Below, one piece after another: positions 1 through 8,408 of a stretch of 64,000 nucleotides of DNA. Position 1 is the stretch's first letter; the number at the start of each line of letters is the position of its first letter. The translations under genes were made by a program, and so were the position numbers. Source of the DNA: Bradyrhizobium sp. BRP22 (GTDB lineage: Bacteria; Pseudomonadota; Alphaproteobacteria; Rhizobiales; Xanthobacteraceae). Location: assembly GCF_020194175.1 (NCBI RefSeq), contig NZ_JADYVX010000025.1, positions 1 through 64,000 of the forward strand, in the 5' to 3' direction. The notes beneath the pieces are model-generated. The model searched no databases, was not told where the DNA came from, and was given only the letters and a program-made list of their open reading frames with translations.

Positions 1-47
1 GCTCACCCACGGTTGTAGCCGGAGGGGGAAACGGGCGACATCGCCAC

Positions 48-79
48 GCGCTTTGGCCGGTGGCCACCGGCCAAAGCGC
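48..79. repeat. perfect 32-bp palindrome
   Basis: The 16 bases at 48-63 are exactly the reverse complement of 64-79, with no loop, so the element is a gapless GC-rich palindrome. No gene is convincing between 1 and 329. It could be a cruciform, a protein site or a dispersed repeat; no T-run follows, so it is not an obvious terminator. Confidence 0.75.
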
Positions 80-184
80 AAGTCGCTTCCATCGCACAAA
101 TCATGTCCGAGCAGATACAAGGGGCTCGGCAGAGGAATGCGCGGAGACTCCCCCTCACCCGACATTCGCTGACGCGAATTTCGA

Positions 185-208
185 CCTCTCCCCGCAAGCG
201 GGGCGAGG
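185..208. repeat. palindromic intergenic repeat (CTCTCCCCGCAAGCGGGG type)
   Basis: Two 11-base arms with one mismatch flank an AA centre. The same family recurs between the iron ABC binding protein and permease at 55.5-55.7 kb, so it is a dispersed repeat of this genome rather than a gene. Confidence 0.6.
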
Positions 209-329
209 TGCGCAACAACCCGCCCGCCGCGCCCGTGGTTAATCCGCGGTAGCAGCCGGGGTCAAATTCAAGCGAAACTGCGAGCGGAACCTTAAAAGGC
301 TTCAGCTATCCATCGCCCCGCCAAAGAAT

Positions 330-476
330 ATGGGGCGCATCGTGTACAAAGAACTTGATCGAATTTCAGACCACCAAGGATTTACCACCGAGGACATCCT
401 CTGGGCCGTCGGCATCTGGTCGGTGATCCTCACCCTCTCGCCGGTGATCATCCTTTACATGTTGATGGTGGCGTGA
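330..476 (+). CDS. small single-pass membrane protein, 48 aa
   Basis: An ATG-started 48-codon frame begins MGRIVYKELDRISD and ends in TGA. The first half is charged and the last 22 residues or so (from about residue 25) form one hydrophobic helix, giving a short cytoplasmic or periplasmic head with a C-terminal membrane anchor. The ribosome binding site is weak (AAAGAAT just before the start). I do not recognise the family; a 52-aa membrane protein of similar style lies at 6786. The call rests on the clean soluble-then-hydrophobic pattern and its position between repeats and a terminator. Confidence 0.5.
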   Translation: MGRIVYKELDRISDHQGFTTEDILWAVGIWSVILTLSPVIILYMLMVA

Positions 477-490
477 ACGCCACCACGCAC

Positions 491-597
491 TCCGTCATTC
501 CGGGGCATCGCGAAGCGATGAGCCCGGAATCCATTTGGCCGCGAAGTCTGCGGATAAATGGATTCCGGGCTCGCGCTGCGCGCGCCGCGGAATGACA
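491..597. repeat. long inverted-repeat element
   Basis: Outer arms GTCATTCCG (494-502) and CGGAATGAC (588-596) enclose a 17-base perfect inverted repeat (520-536 with 556-572). The nested-arm layout is that of a dispersed palindromic repeat of the Bradyrhizobium type. It lies downstream of the 48-aa gene and could fold in its transcript. Confidence 0.7.
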
Positions 598-630
598 GCA
601 TGCGCTAGCCACCAACAACCAACCACCAAC

Positions 631-658
631 AAAAACGCGCGGAGGACCGCGCGTTTTT
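631..658. terminator. bidirectional rho-independent terminator
   Basis: A 12-bp perfect stem (AAAAACGCGCGG / CCGCGCGTTTTT) with the loop AGGA ends in T-runs on both strands. It lies 25 bases past the stop of the minus-strand ParA gene and also downstream of the plus-strand small gene. Confidence 0.85.
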
Positions 659-682
659 GTCAGTCTGGAAGGCCTGTCGTGA

Positions 683-1363
683 TCAGGCCGCCTGCTTGTG
701 CATCGCGCCGCTCGACGATGCCGCGCCGCGGATCGCCTTGATCGAGCGTTCGATCGCGGCCCACAGCCGGCCGACTTCGGCAGCCGCGCGTCCCTCGGCA
801 TCATATTCGCGGGCGCCTTCACCATGGCTCAGCGCCATCAAGAGATCGGCGCGGTTGGTGATCTGTCCACTCCACACCGGTGCGCGGAATTTCGCCAGCG
901 ACTCGCGCGCGATCGTGACGATCGGGCTTTCGACGCCGTCACGCTGCGCCGGTGCACCGTTGATCACGACCGCGTAAGGCTTGCGCGCCGAACGGCAGCT
1001 CTGGATCGTCTCCTGCACCGCGTTGACGTCGAACACACCGGGCCGCGCCGGAATGATCACCATGGTCGCGTTCTTGATGGCATCATCGACGACGGCCGAC
1101 AGATTCGGCGGCGTGTCGATGAACACCCACTCGATCCCGTCGCGCTTGGCTGCGGCGACGATGCCGCTGACGGAATTGACGGCCGCCTTGATCGGCGGTT
1201 CGTTGGTGCCGCGCAGCTTGTGCCACAGCGTCAGCGAGCCCTGCGGATCGGCGTCGATCAACAGGCAGGGCTTGGTCGATTTGTTTACGTGGGCAGCCAG
1301 GTGGGCGGCTAGCGTACTCTTTCCCGAGCCCCCCTTACGCGAAGCAAAAACAATCACGTTCAT
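683..1363 (-). CDS. ParA/MinD-family ATPase
   Basis: This 226-aa cytoplasmic P-loop ATPase has the deviant Walker A KGGSGKST at residues 10-17 and a FIDTPP Walker B stretch near residue 82. Family members dimerise on ATP and bind DNA or membrane to segregate or position DNA, chemoreceptors or other cargo. I chose the ATG at 1363 because GGAGG lies 7-8 bases upstream and the ATPase fold begins at once (MNVIVFASRKGG); the longer frame to 1660 adds sequence unlike the family. No ParB-like partner is adjacent, so it is an orphan ParA of unknown cargo. The terminator at 631-658 ends it. Confidence 0.9.
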   Translation of the reverse strand: MNVIVFASRKGGSGKSTLAAHLAAHVNKSTKPCLLIDADPQGSLTLWHKLRGTNEPPIKAAVNSVSGIVAAAKRDGIEWVFIDTPPNLSAVVDDAIKNATMVIIPARPGVFDVNAVQETIQSCRSARKPYAVVINGAPAQRDGVESPIVTIARESLAKFRAPVWSGQITNRADLLMALSHGEGAREYDAEGRAAAEVGRLWAAIERSIKAIRGAASSSGAMHKQAA

Positions 1364-1544
1364 TACGTTGGCCTCCAGATTGACCCCAGGCCGCGAAAAT
1401 GAATCAGTGAGGTGATTCGCGAAAGCGGAAATTTGCAGACAATCGGGCGCGAGCCGTAAATTGCCGGAAAATGTTGTTGTTTGAGTCACACCTTGCAGTG
1501 CAATACAACCGACAATAGAAGCAAGATGTCTGCTTTTCAGCCAA

Positions 1545-1856
1545 TCACAGCACGTCTTTCGCGCGCTGACGCTCGCTCCACTTGCGTTCAACCCACCCGA
1601 GAGTCCGCGCCGTCGGCTTTTGCAGCACCGGCACGTCCTGCGCGAACAAAAGGAGTCCAAGCGGCAGCATCCAGAGCCCGAGCACCGGCAGGAAGCTGAA
1701 AACGCCGCCGAACATCAGGAGAATGGCAAGCGGCAAGCGCGCATAGCGCGACGACGGCTTGCGCAGCCACGCGACGAACTTCGCGGGCCGCGGCGGCAGC
1801 TTGCCTTCGAACCAAGCAAAGTGCCGGTCTATTTCCATTCTGTAATGTTCGCTCAC
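1545..1856 (-). CDS. conserved two-helix membrane protein, 103 aa
   Basis: The start is GTG at 1856, supported by AGAGGAG about 7 bases upstream. An N-terminal charged stretch (about 40 residues) precedes a hydrophobic hairpin at roughly 44-75 (LPLAILLMFGGVFSFLPVLG then LWMLPLGLLLFAQDVPVL) and a basic tail. The P-LG-W-LPLG-L pattern is typical of small inner-membrane proteins of Rhizobiales with no assigned function. It is transcribed alone, upstream of and in line with the ParA gene but separated by about 180 bases. Function unknown. Confidence 0.7.
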   Translation of the reverse strand: MSEHYRMEIDRHFAWFEGKLPPRPAKFVAWLRKPSSRYARLPLAILLMFGGVFSFLPVLGLWMLPLGLLLFAQDVPVLQKPTARTLGWVERKWSERQRAKDVL

Positions 1857-1996
1857 CGATTTCTCCTCTCGCGAGAAGATGTTGACGAGCGAGACCGTGG
1901 CAAGGCGTCAGTCTGTCGCGCGCATAGGCCTTGAAACAGCGCTCATTCGATTCACGCTGCAGAATTGCGTTCGTTCGCGGTTCGCAACGACGCGCT

Positions 1997-2287
1997 TTAA
2001 TTCTCAGGCCTGGCGCGGCGCCTTTCCCTGCGATCCCGTCGTTCCTCTGGGTCAGGACCAAAGAAAACGCGGCACGGCGGCGAGAGCTGCGCCTTGTTGC
2101 GGATCATACAGGCGGTGATCATATCCACGTCGGGAATGAACGCGCTGCAGAGTCGCATCGCATCGGGCGAGCAAGCCTGCTGCTGCTCGGGCGTGTAAGC
2201 TGTGCTCGATCGCGGCCACATCGCGACCATCACCGTCGCGGCCAACAGCAAACCGAACCTGAAATAAGTGGAGCCGACGATCGTCAT
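1997..2287 (-). CDS. small secreted cysteine-containing protein, 96 aa
   Basis: I chose the ATG at 2287 because AGAGGA lies 4-5 bases before it; upstream in-frame ATGs (2302, 2371) lack such a site. Residues 1-31 look like a signal peptide (FRFGLLLAATVMVAMWP). The mature part starts near YTPEQQQAC and has four cysteines (QQACSPDAM, RLCSAF, TACMIR, PPCRVF) that could form two disulfides in the periplasm. The C-terminus is rich in Arg/Glu/Asp. The TPEQQQAC...DAMRLC...IP pattern resembles small Bradyrhizobium proteins of unknown role. Function not known. Confidence 0.75.
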   Translation of the reverse strand: MTIVGSTYFRFGLLLAATVMVAMWPRSSTAYTPEQQQACSPDAMRLCSAFIPDVDMITACMIRNKAQLSPPCRVFFGPDPEERRDRRERRRARPEN

Positions 2288-2665
2288 TGTTCCTCTCGCC
2301 ATCACGTCCCAAGAAGTGTCGGTGAAGGTCGTGGCCTTGGCAAGGCGACGCAGAGGGAACATCACAGCCAAAGCGCCAGCGGGGCTCCTCCATCAGTCAC
2401 AATGGCTTCATAAGTGGTGCACTCGAGTGGTACTGCCGCCCGCCAGCCTTCAGCTTTGACCAGCTTACGATTTTGCGCAGCGCACAATGCTAGGTCCGCA
2501 CCATCGATTTACGTCAACCTGTAGTCCTTACCGTTCTTGCCTTCGTGCGGCCTTGGCACTAGCGTAGCCGAGCTGAGGGCCTTCCGGATTGTCGTCAGGC
2601 CCGCCTGCCTTGATAGGAGCGAGATCGCACTACGCTGCAACCCAACGTTTTCCAGGAGGCTAACC
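2288..2665. other. intergenic, no gene seen
   Basis: About 380 bases between divergent small secreted-protein genes. Frames here are short and lack ribosome binding sites. Promoters for both flanking genes are expected but no clear -35/-10 pair was found. Confidence 0.5.
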
Positions 2666-2914
2666 ATGCTGACTATGCGAACACTGTTGGCTGTCGCTAC
2701 CCTTCCCTTCCTTGCAGTCTCATCATCGGCACAAACGGCAAGACCGATGGATAAGACTCAGGCCATACGCGCCGAATGCTTCAGGCAGGCCAACGAGGCG
2801 GCAAGAGCCCAAGTCGGCATGGCTTCTGCTAATCCCGCTGCTACCGCCGAAGGGAACTCGGTGGGAGCAAATGCCTATTACTCGTGTATCCGCAAAAACG
2901 GCCTACGGCGGTAA
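2666..2914 (+). CDS. small secreted protein, 82 aa
   Basis: AGGAGG at 2654-2659 fixes the ATG at 2666. Residues 1-23 form a signal peptide (TLLAVATLPFLAVSSSAQ, cleavage likely after SAQ or nearby). The mature 55-60 residues are hydrophilic with two cysteines (AECFRQ and YYSCIRK) that may pair, and end in RKNGLRR. It looks like one of the many small periplasmic proteins of Rhizobiales without assigned role. The upstream extension of the same frame (from 2537) lacks a ribosome binding site and is not used. Confidence 0.7.
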   Translation: MLTMRTLLAVATLPFLAVSSSAQTARPMDKTQAIRAECFRQANEAARAQVGMASANPAATAEGNSVGANAYYSCIRKNGLRR

Positions 2915-2934
2915 CACTCCTCGACGAGGATGGG

Positions 2935-3042
2935 TCTAGAGCGTTTTCGAGCGAAGTGGATACCGGTTCGCGTGAAGAAAACGCGTCAAAACAAGAATCT
3001 AGAGCTTCGGTTCTGATTCAATCAGAACCGAAAATGCTCTAG
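2935..3042. repeat. dispersed palindromic repeat with TCTAGAG ends
   Basis: The element runs from TCTAGAG to CTCTAG and carries a 13-bp perfect hairpin at 3006-3032 (TTCGGTTCTGATT / AATCAGAACCGAA, one-base centre). The GAGCGTTTTCGAGCGAAGTG opening is familiar from intergenic repeats of Rhizobiales (RIME-like). It sits directly after a small secreted-protein gene and could serve as its transcript end. Confidence 0.7.
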
Positions 3043-3367
3043 CCTGATCTGGAGGCGCCGCTGACGCCTTCAGATGCGGCTGTTCGACGTCCCGGACGTC
3101 TTCGGGAATAGGCCTGCGCGTGACGTAACCACCTGGTTTGCTGAAATTAGGCCCGACACTTGTTAGCGACACTTGTAGTCGAGGCGCACGAAATGCTGTG
3201 CGGTGTCAGCAGCTTCTCGGCTACGGTGAAAATTTCGGGAAATGGTACAGTTGGGTGGGTACCGTCGATATCCAGCTTCAACGTTGATAAACTTGAAGAA
3301 TTTGCGCTCACTCGGATGGCTTTTGTAAGGTGCGTTTGTATTCGCATCAAGAGCGAGGGACGAGACC
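3043..3367. other. intergenic, decayed or non-coding
   Basis: No supported gene. Minus-strand frame 3163-3369 has no ribosome binding site, and overlapping frames on both strands contradict each other. Confidence 0.4.
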
Positions 3368-3529
3368 ATGGACTAGCTCGACAAACCACTTGGACCGCGC
3401 GCTGGTCTTGTACTCGGCTGCCTTTGCATCGGTGCAGCTGCTTGGGTGCTCGGCAGGTCGTTGAGAATGTCCGCATGGGATCAAGCTAGGCTGACGAGAA
3501 CGGCAGTCAGGCAGACGTATCTCATTTGA
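3368..3529 (+). pseudogene. small membrane-protein gene interrupted by an amber codon
   Basis: After GAGGGA and an ATG at 3368 the frame reads Met-Asp-TAG and then continues open for 50 codons to TGA at 3527. The continuation starts LDKPLGPRAG and contains one convincing hydrophobic helix (LVLGCLCIGAAAWVLG), then a basic tail. The good ribosome binding site and the membrane helix after the stop suggest a real small gene killed by a third-codon amber mutation, or translated from a non-standard start. It could also be chance. Confidence 0.35.
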
Positions 3530-3611
3530 CGGTCTCATTGCGGACCTTCAAGCTGGCCTCGTACTAAAGCTGGAGATAATCTCAAAAGTAGAAGCTCCGG
3601 GGAGGTTCGCT

Positions 3612-5211
3612 ATGGGATGGCGCTATAGTCTCGATCATGCCAACCTCGTTGCGTACTTGGCCAGCGATGGGCCCGTCGCGCCGCCACGTGCCGAAGCCGA
3701 AAGCCTGAAGCAATTCATCTGGAGCTTGAGTACAGATGAGGGCCGCACGGAATTTGCTGCCAACGCAGAATATAGGCGTGGAGACGTCGCTGCCGATCGA
3801 CGGCTAATTTCATCCGATCCTGACTGGCTCCGCGATATTCGCCTCTGTGCAGAAAGATCCTACAACGCCTTCCTGCAACAGATCGGCGCTGGAGTTGGGC
3901 GCACGACAGTGATCGAGCCTACGGTTGTTGGGAATATCCTGGAGCCGCTTCGTCCGTTATTCTCCGGGTATTGGCTTTATTGTCTTATTGTTCGCACGGG
4001 AACAATTTATCCCAGCCCCGAAGAGAACGAAATCTTTCAAGAGATAGCCGTATCCTCGCGGCATCGGGCACTTGCCTTGATGCCGGACGGCCCGGCAGGT
4101 CTGATGAACATTCTTGACCCTTTTCTTGCCCTACAGGAACTGGCTCGGACACCCCTTGACCCTCCCGCCGTCGTGTTCTGGACCACGCGTGGAGGCGCGT
4201 GCGCTTTGGATCTAGCGGAAGCAAAAACATTTTTCAGGACCGCTCTGCTGGACATTCCCACGCCGGACGCGGTTGACGCCGCATTACGTGCGCGGTCAGC
4301 GATGACCGAAACCAAACGATTTCTGCACATGAGCGACCTCCACTTTGGCGATCCTCAGTCCGACAAGAGCCGGCGTTATGTGACAGGTCACCTCGCGGGC
4401 TTGCTTCGCGATATCGATCGGGTCGTCGTTACGGGCGACCTATTCAATAGTCCGCGTGCGGAACTGCGTGATCAATTTCTTGATTTTCGCGCGAACGTCA
4501 AGCGAATGACCAACAAGAGCTTGATTGTCGTTCCGGGAAACCACGATGTTCGCACGCGGGGTATACTGGGAAAAACTTATGAGTTCGCATTCGATATCGG
4601 CTGGAAACCCATCGTCGTCGACCCCGACCTCGAGTGTGTATTCCTTTGTTTCAACTTGGTTGAGGAGGGAGCGCTCGCTAGAGGGCGTGTCACTGATGAT
4701 CAGCTTTTACGGATCGTCGGAGTTCAATGAGGAATGTGATCAATGGATGCAAGAGCACCAGACGGACATTCGACGATACACGCGGATTGCCTTAGTTCAT
4801 CATCACCCATTTGCATGCGAAACACCTCCGTCGGCCTTGGCCTATTATGAACCCTTCGTCAGGAGGATCACTGGCAATGAAGACACCTTTACCCGATTTG
4901 AGCAGGCGGATCGCTTCGTCACCTGGTGTGCTGAGCGCGGCGTGTCCTTAATCCTGCATGGGCATAAGCATGTTCCTCATCATGTGCAGGCAAGTATCTC
5001 CATCAATGGCCACCAGCACACAATGATGGTCGTCGGTTGTGGGTCAACGACAGGAGCAGAAGGGTCATCGCTGTGCTATGACGTGGTTTCGCTCAATCCG
5101 AGGAGCGGCCGTTGGAGCGTCACCTTCCATGAGGACGCATCCAAGTCAGGAGCGGGGTTTCGAATAAAGGAGTTGAGTATTGATACCCGGATGGTGCGCT
5201 CGGCTTGGTGA
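3612..5211 (+). pseudogene. calcineurin-like metallophosphoesterase with novel N-terminal domain, frameshifted
   Basis: Two frames together encode one protein of about 530 aa. The first (ATG 3612, GGAGG 7 bases upstream) has an unrecognised N-terminal domain of about 235 residues, then phosphoesterase motifs MSDLHFGD, VVTGDLF and PGNHD. It stops at 4728. The rest of the domain, VHHHPF and GHKH, is in the next frame and ends at 5211. The join needs one base removed near 4705-4725; deleting a T from the TTTT run in CAGCTTTTACGG restores a continuous reading. All five metal-binding blocks survive, so the mutation is recent, or a sequencing error, or a programmed slip. Substrate unknown; the family hydrolyses phosphodi- or monoesters with two metals. 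Confidence 0.8.
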
Positions 5212-5292
5212 TGTTGAGCCGGATCGTAGGGCGGGACGTCGATAAGCTTCAACGGCCTTTCCACTGGATCCGCTTGGAAGCCTGCCGGCAGG

Positions 5293-5442
5293 TCAGGCGG
5301 GGGCTCTTCGTCGCTGGGGTTGCAGGGTGGGGCAGGGCATGCCGGCGCCACCACAGGTGCATGCGTGGCCGCCCAGCCACGGCCTTGCCGGATGGTTCTC
5401 GCAAATCCAGCGGCAGTTATCGCAGCGGGCGCACCACTTCAT
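5293..5442 (-). CDS. small cysteine-rich (zinc-ribbon-like) protein, 49 aa
   Basis: A 49-codon frame starts at ATG 5442 with GAGGGA about 9 bases upstream. It has eight cysteines and three tryptophans in CARCDNCRWICENHP, HACTCGG and MPCPTC. The paired C-x2-C and C-x-C spacing suggests one or two zinc sites. Similar tiny proteins (CARCDxCRWVCExHP...CxCGGAG.PCPxCN) are common in Bradyrhizobium with no assigned function. It lies between the phosphoesterase pseudogene and a stress-protein remnant. Confidence 0.7.
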   Translation of the reverse strand: MKWCARCDNCRWICENHPARPWLGGHACTCGGAGMPCPTLQPQRRRAPA

Positions 5443-5518
5443 CAGAAGCTGTCCCTCACGCACTCACAGCTCGGGTTTGTCCGGTTCTTGGCCGCAGCAC
5501 CCAAGTAGGACACTATGC

Positions 5519-5893
5519 TTAAGTGCGTCCGGTGCGGTACAGCTCACGTTCCCGCCGGATGTCGTCTGAAGAAAGCGGCGGACTGGCCGCGTCGAAGTCC
5601 TTCCAACCGGACTGTTGCCAGACTGCGCTCCTCTGCCGGAGGTCGGCTGACGACTGGTCAAGGATTTGCTCCACTCTGATCCGGTCACCATCGGCAACAC
5701 GCGCGGAAACCAGCGTCCCGCCCCGGCGGACGCCCTCCGCATGTTGGGACGCTTCTTCCTTGGAAGCTCCAGCTTGGGTAAGCGCACCAATAATGCCCCC
5801 TGTTGCAGCTCCCGCAGCTGCACCAGCAGCGGTTGAGACCAGCCAGCCGGCTGGCACTACGGGACCAACCCCGGGGGTCATACTCCCGTTCAT
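5519..5893 (-). pseudogene. C-terminal part of a YflT/17M-type general stress protein
   Basis: The frame encodes a glycine/alanine-rich membrane-like hairpin (PAGWLVSTAAGAAAGAATGG), then the block AEGVRRGGTLVSARV and a DFDAASPPLSSDDIRRER tail. In complete relatives this follows an N-terminal alpha/beta domain of about 60-90 residues, which is absent here. No good ribosome binding site precedes the ATG at 5893, and upstream sequence does not continue the family in any frame. I infer an N-terminally deleted remnant; a short functional protein from 5893 or 5881 is possible. Confidence 0.55.
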
Positions 5894-6293
5894 GGCAGGC
5901 CAGCACAGAACGGCAGCGCCTCACTCATCCTTCTTCTTCCACCAAATCCAGTGGACCTGCGTCCGGCCTACAAACTATCTTCGTTAAAGAGGCCAGCACC
6001 CTAGTGGACCACTATACGTTTTTGATCTCAACCGTAGTGTCTGAACAATGAGAATATTCAAAGCGAGGCCCGCAAGAACACAGGTCTTCATTCACAGCTC
6101 ATCAACAATCGCTAGGCTGCAGGCCAGAGATCCGGCCAATGGCCCAATTTGACGTGTGCGCGTGTGTGCACTTGTGGACATACGCGAGGCCTAAGCAGTG
6201 TTACACCTTAGCCATCACCGCACGGTCTTGTGGCATTTATCGGTGATGAGAACGCCAGTTGCGCGCCCGCCTTCCCCGTGCCGAGGAGCCGCC
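5894..6293. other. intergenic, no gene seen
   Basis: About 400 bases with short, unsupported frames only. It presumably carries the promoter of the 66-aa gene that follows. Confidence 0.4.
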
Positions 6294-6494
6294 ATGCAGC
6301 TGCGCCGCCGTATCAAACAAACCACATCCCTGGATCAGCGCTTATTGAACGAAGCTCAGCGCTTGCGAAAAGAGGCGCGAGGCACCCCGCATGGCGTTCA
6401 GCGTGAACGACTTATCCGGAGAGCTCGTCAGGCCGAGACCGCTGCGCGGATAGACCAGTGGCTGCGGTCGCCCGGACTTCGCGCGCCCACATAA
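6294..6494 (+). CDS. small basic helical protein, 66 aa
   Basis: GAGGAG sits 6 bases before the ATG at 6294. The protein is rich in Arg, Gln and Glu (LRRRIKQTTSLDQRLLNEAQRL, then ARQAETAARIDQWLRSPGLRAP) and is almost wholly helical, with about 17 positive charges. This pattern (xLRRRxKQTT...EAQRLR...RKARQAETA...WLxSPGLRPP) is a familiar small Bradyrhizobium family of unknown role. The upstream extension to 6198 has no ribosome binding site. No neighbour suggests an operon. Confidence 0.75.
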   Translation: MQLRRRIKQTTSLDQRLLNEAQRLRKEARGTPHGVQRERLIRRARQAETAARIDQWLRSPGLRAPT

Positions 6495-6693
6495 CCGATC
6501 AGTCGGTGTTGCACAGCATCGGCGCGCGACACTCATCCGGACGGCAGCGAGAAGCCGCGAATGACCGACACAACCCGCTACTCACACTGATTTCCTGCAT
6601 CGTGCGAGGAAGCTGGCGGTCCGGCAGCAAGGCTGGTTGAACGGCTTCCGCTTAGAACAGACAAAGCTCGCGTGAACGGTTCCTTCACTTTGA

Positions 6694-6722
6694 TTGAGGA
6701 TTACACTCAAATTGGCTATAGC
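6694..6722 (+). promoter_or_regulatory. possible sigma-70-type promoter
   Basis: TTGAGG (6694-6699) and TATAGC (6717-6722) are 17 bases apart and lie 64 bases before the 52-aa gene at 6786. Both boxes are imperfect. Confidence 0.3.
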
Positions 6723-6785
6723 CCGCGGAGCGCTTTGCGTTGAAGAGTCCTATCGCCTCTGCTGGGGGCCAACCGGAGATGTCCG

Positions 6786-6944
6786 ATGGGTGTGGCAGGT
6801 TGGCGTTTCGCGAAGAAAACTTTTAAAGTCCGGGCCACAATCGCCGCCGTGCTAGAAGAGCTGCCGTTCATCTGCTCCATCATGGTCGCGGTCGGCTCGA
6901 TGATTATGATCGGGATCAGGTTGTACACTTGGCCGGCGGAATAG
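6786..6944 (+). CDS. small single-pass membrane protein, 52 aa
   Basis: ATG 6786 follows GGAG at a 9-base gap; a stem-loop terminator begins 5 bases after the stop. The sequence is a basic head (MGVAGWRFAKKTFKVRA) and a C-terminal hydrophobic helix (about residues 30-47, SIMVAVGSMIMIGIRLY). Gene, possible promoter and terminator form a compact single-gene unit. I do not recognise the family. Confidence 0.55.
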   Translation: MGVAGWRFAKKTFKVRATIAAVLEELPFICSIMVAVGSMIMIGIRLYTWPAE

Positions 6945-6949
6945 TTTAG

Positions 6950-6972
6950 AAGCCCGTCTTTGGGACGGGCTT
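6950..6972 (+). terminator. rho-independent-type terminator
   Basis: AAGCCCGTC and GACGGGCTT pair around a TTTGG loop just after the 52-aa gene. Only a short pyrimidine run follows (CCTCGT), so termination may be partial. Confidence 0.6.
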
Positions 6973-7109
6973 CCTCGTCAGGCGACCTCAAGCTTCCGCA
7001 CAGATCGAGCAGTTGGCTGGAGCCGTATCAACAAATTCAGCAAGACGAATGTCGCCTGCGGCTTTGAGCCGAACAACGCTTGAGCCGTTATCGGGTCGGT
7101 TGCCAGCGC

Positions 7110-7976
7110 TCAGCGCGTATCGACCTTGTAAGCGACAACAGTGCCGTCCATCATCAGCGGAATCATGACGGTACCATCCGGTCCCACGCCAAGGTCGGCG
7201 CTCCCCTTCTGGAGGGGAAGGAGACGCGTCGCCGTGCCATTGTTCGTGAAGTGGAACAGCCCGCCATTCATCCAGTCGGTGACAAGATAGCCACCCTTGC
7301 CATCCGGCTCGACGCCATCGAGATTACCGACCGGTTTCGGCTCACCAAGAGAAGACACTTTCTTGGTTGCGAGATCGACCACCTTCATATGGCCAGGCAC
7401 TTGGGTCGAGAAGTCCGGGGCCATCTTGCCCCATGACGCCACCACAAGCCGACCGTCCTCTGCCAGAAGCCCATTCGGGTTTTCGAGCGCATCATCCTGC
7501 ATCAGGAGCGACAGCTTGCCACCATCGAGCACCCAAATGCTATTTGACACCATATCCGAGACGTAAATCCGTCCCCTATTGTCAGCCGCGACATCGTTCA
7601 AGAACTTGGATCCGAGAGCCTCGTACAGGTTGATGACTTCGCCCTTGGCGAGGTCGATTTCCGCAATTCGGTCTACATCTGCGGCGTACAGCTTGCCGCC
7701 GGAAAGTGCCAGCCCGGTCGGACTGTCGAGTCCCTTGACCCACTCGAGGGCTATGACCTGTCCATCCGGCCCGAGCTTTGAGATGAAGCCGTTGCCATCC
7801 TTTTTCCTGGCATCGCCGTTGACGTTCGAAACATAAACTGCCCCGCTGGCTTGGTCGAAGATCGCCGATTCCGGGTTCTTGAAACCGCTCGCCTCCCACA
7901 GCTTCTTCGGTTCTGCAGCGACGGCACTGAAGGTAAGCACAGCTAACATTAATGCGGAGAGCTGAGGTGTCCTCAT
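7110..7976 (-). CDS. periplasmic SMP-30/gluconolactonase-like beta-propeller protein
   Basis: The 288-aa protein starts at ATG 7976 with AGGAGG 6-7 bases upstream. Residues 1-20 are a Sec signal peptide (LSALMLAVLTFSAVAA). The rest is a six-blade propeller with repeated blade motifs (NPESAIFD, VYVSNVNGD, LDSPTGLALSGGKLYAAD, NDVAADNRGRIYVSDM, ENPNGLLAEDGRLVV, NLDGVEPDGKGGYLVTDW). SMP-30 relatives hydrolyse lactones or bind small ligands with a metal in the central channel. The substrate cannot be read here and the gene stands alone. It may be only a ligand-binding propeller. Confidence 0.85.
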   Translation of the reverse strand: MRTPQLSALMLAVLTFSAVAAEPKKLWEASGFKNPESAIFDQASGAVYVSNVNGDARKKDGNGFISKLGPDGQVIALEWVKGLDSPTGLALSGGKLYAADVDRIAEIDLAKGEVINLYEALGSKFLNDVAADNRGRIYVSDMVSNSIWVLDGGKLSLLMQDDALENPNGLLAEDGRLVVASWGKMAPDFSTQVPGHMKVVDLATKKVSSLGEPKPVGNLDGVEPDGKGGYLVTDWMNGGLFHFTNNGTATRLLPLQKGSADLGVGPDGTVMIPLMMDGTVVAYKVDTR

Positions 7977-8376
7977 AGTTGCCTCCTCATGTTTGCCACC
8001 GAAGAAAGAACGAGTCCGTCACGGCGGATGTTCCGTCCTTTGTACTTTAACTCGCGCGCGACGAAGGACTGGCGGCAATAGTGAAGCTCGAGTTCTCACA
8101 GCGGTCGTTCATGCCAAATTAGGTCAGCAACATGGACCGAGGCAGCATGACTTTGTGGTCAGCCTATTCGCTACGCGTGCCGAGCCGAGGTTGACTCATC
8201 CGTCACTCGATCCAAATCAAGGCCCCATTTCCGCCGCTGCTCCCTCTGGCTTCCACGAGTGACGGTGCGCCATGTGTTCACGAAATTTCCGTCTAGCGCG
8301 GTTCGAGAATGACTCCTCGCTGCCATTGGCATGGCGGCAGTGCCTTCCATGATCTTCTAGGCCGCGCTGTCGACGC

Positions 8377-8408
8377 AAAAACGGCCGGAACGGCTGGGGT
8401 AGCCGGCC
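8377..8408 (-). terminator. possible minus-strand terminator
   Basis: On the minus strand GGCCGG and CCGGCC pair and are followed by TTTTT. A competing inner stem CGGCT/AGCCG is also possible. No gene is seen upstream. Confidence 0.35.

Noticed and set aside
3163..3369. 68-codon minus-strand frame with a protein-like ending (AQHFVRLDYKCR)
   Set aside because: No ribosome binding site, overlapping competing frames, and no recognised family; it could be a remnant but is not supportable.
4700..4735. Programmed frameshift in the metallophosphoesterase
   Set aside because: No classical slippery heptamer with a downstream stem was seen; mutation or sequencing error is simpler.
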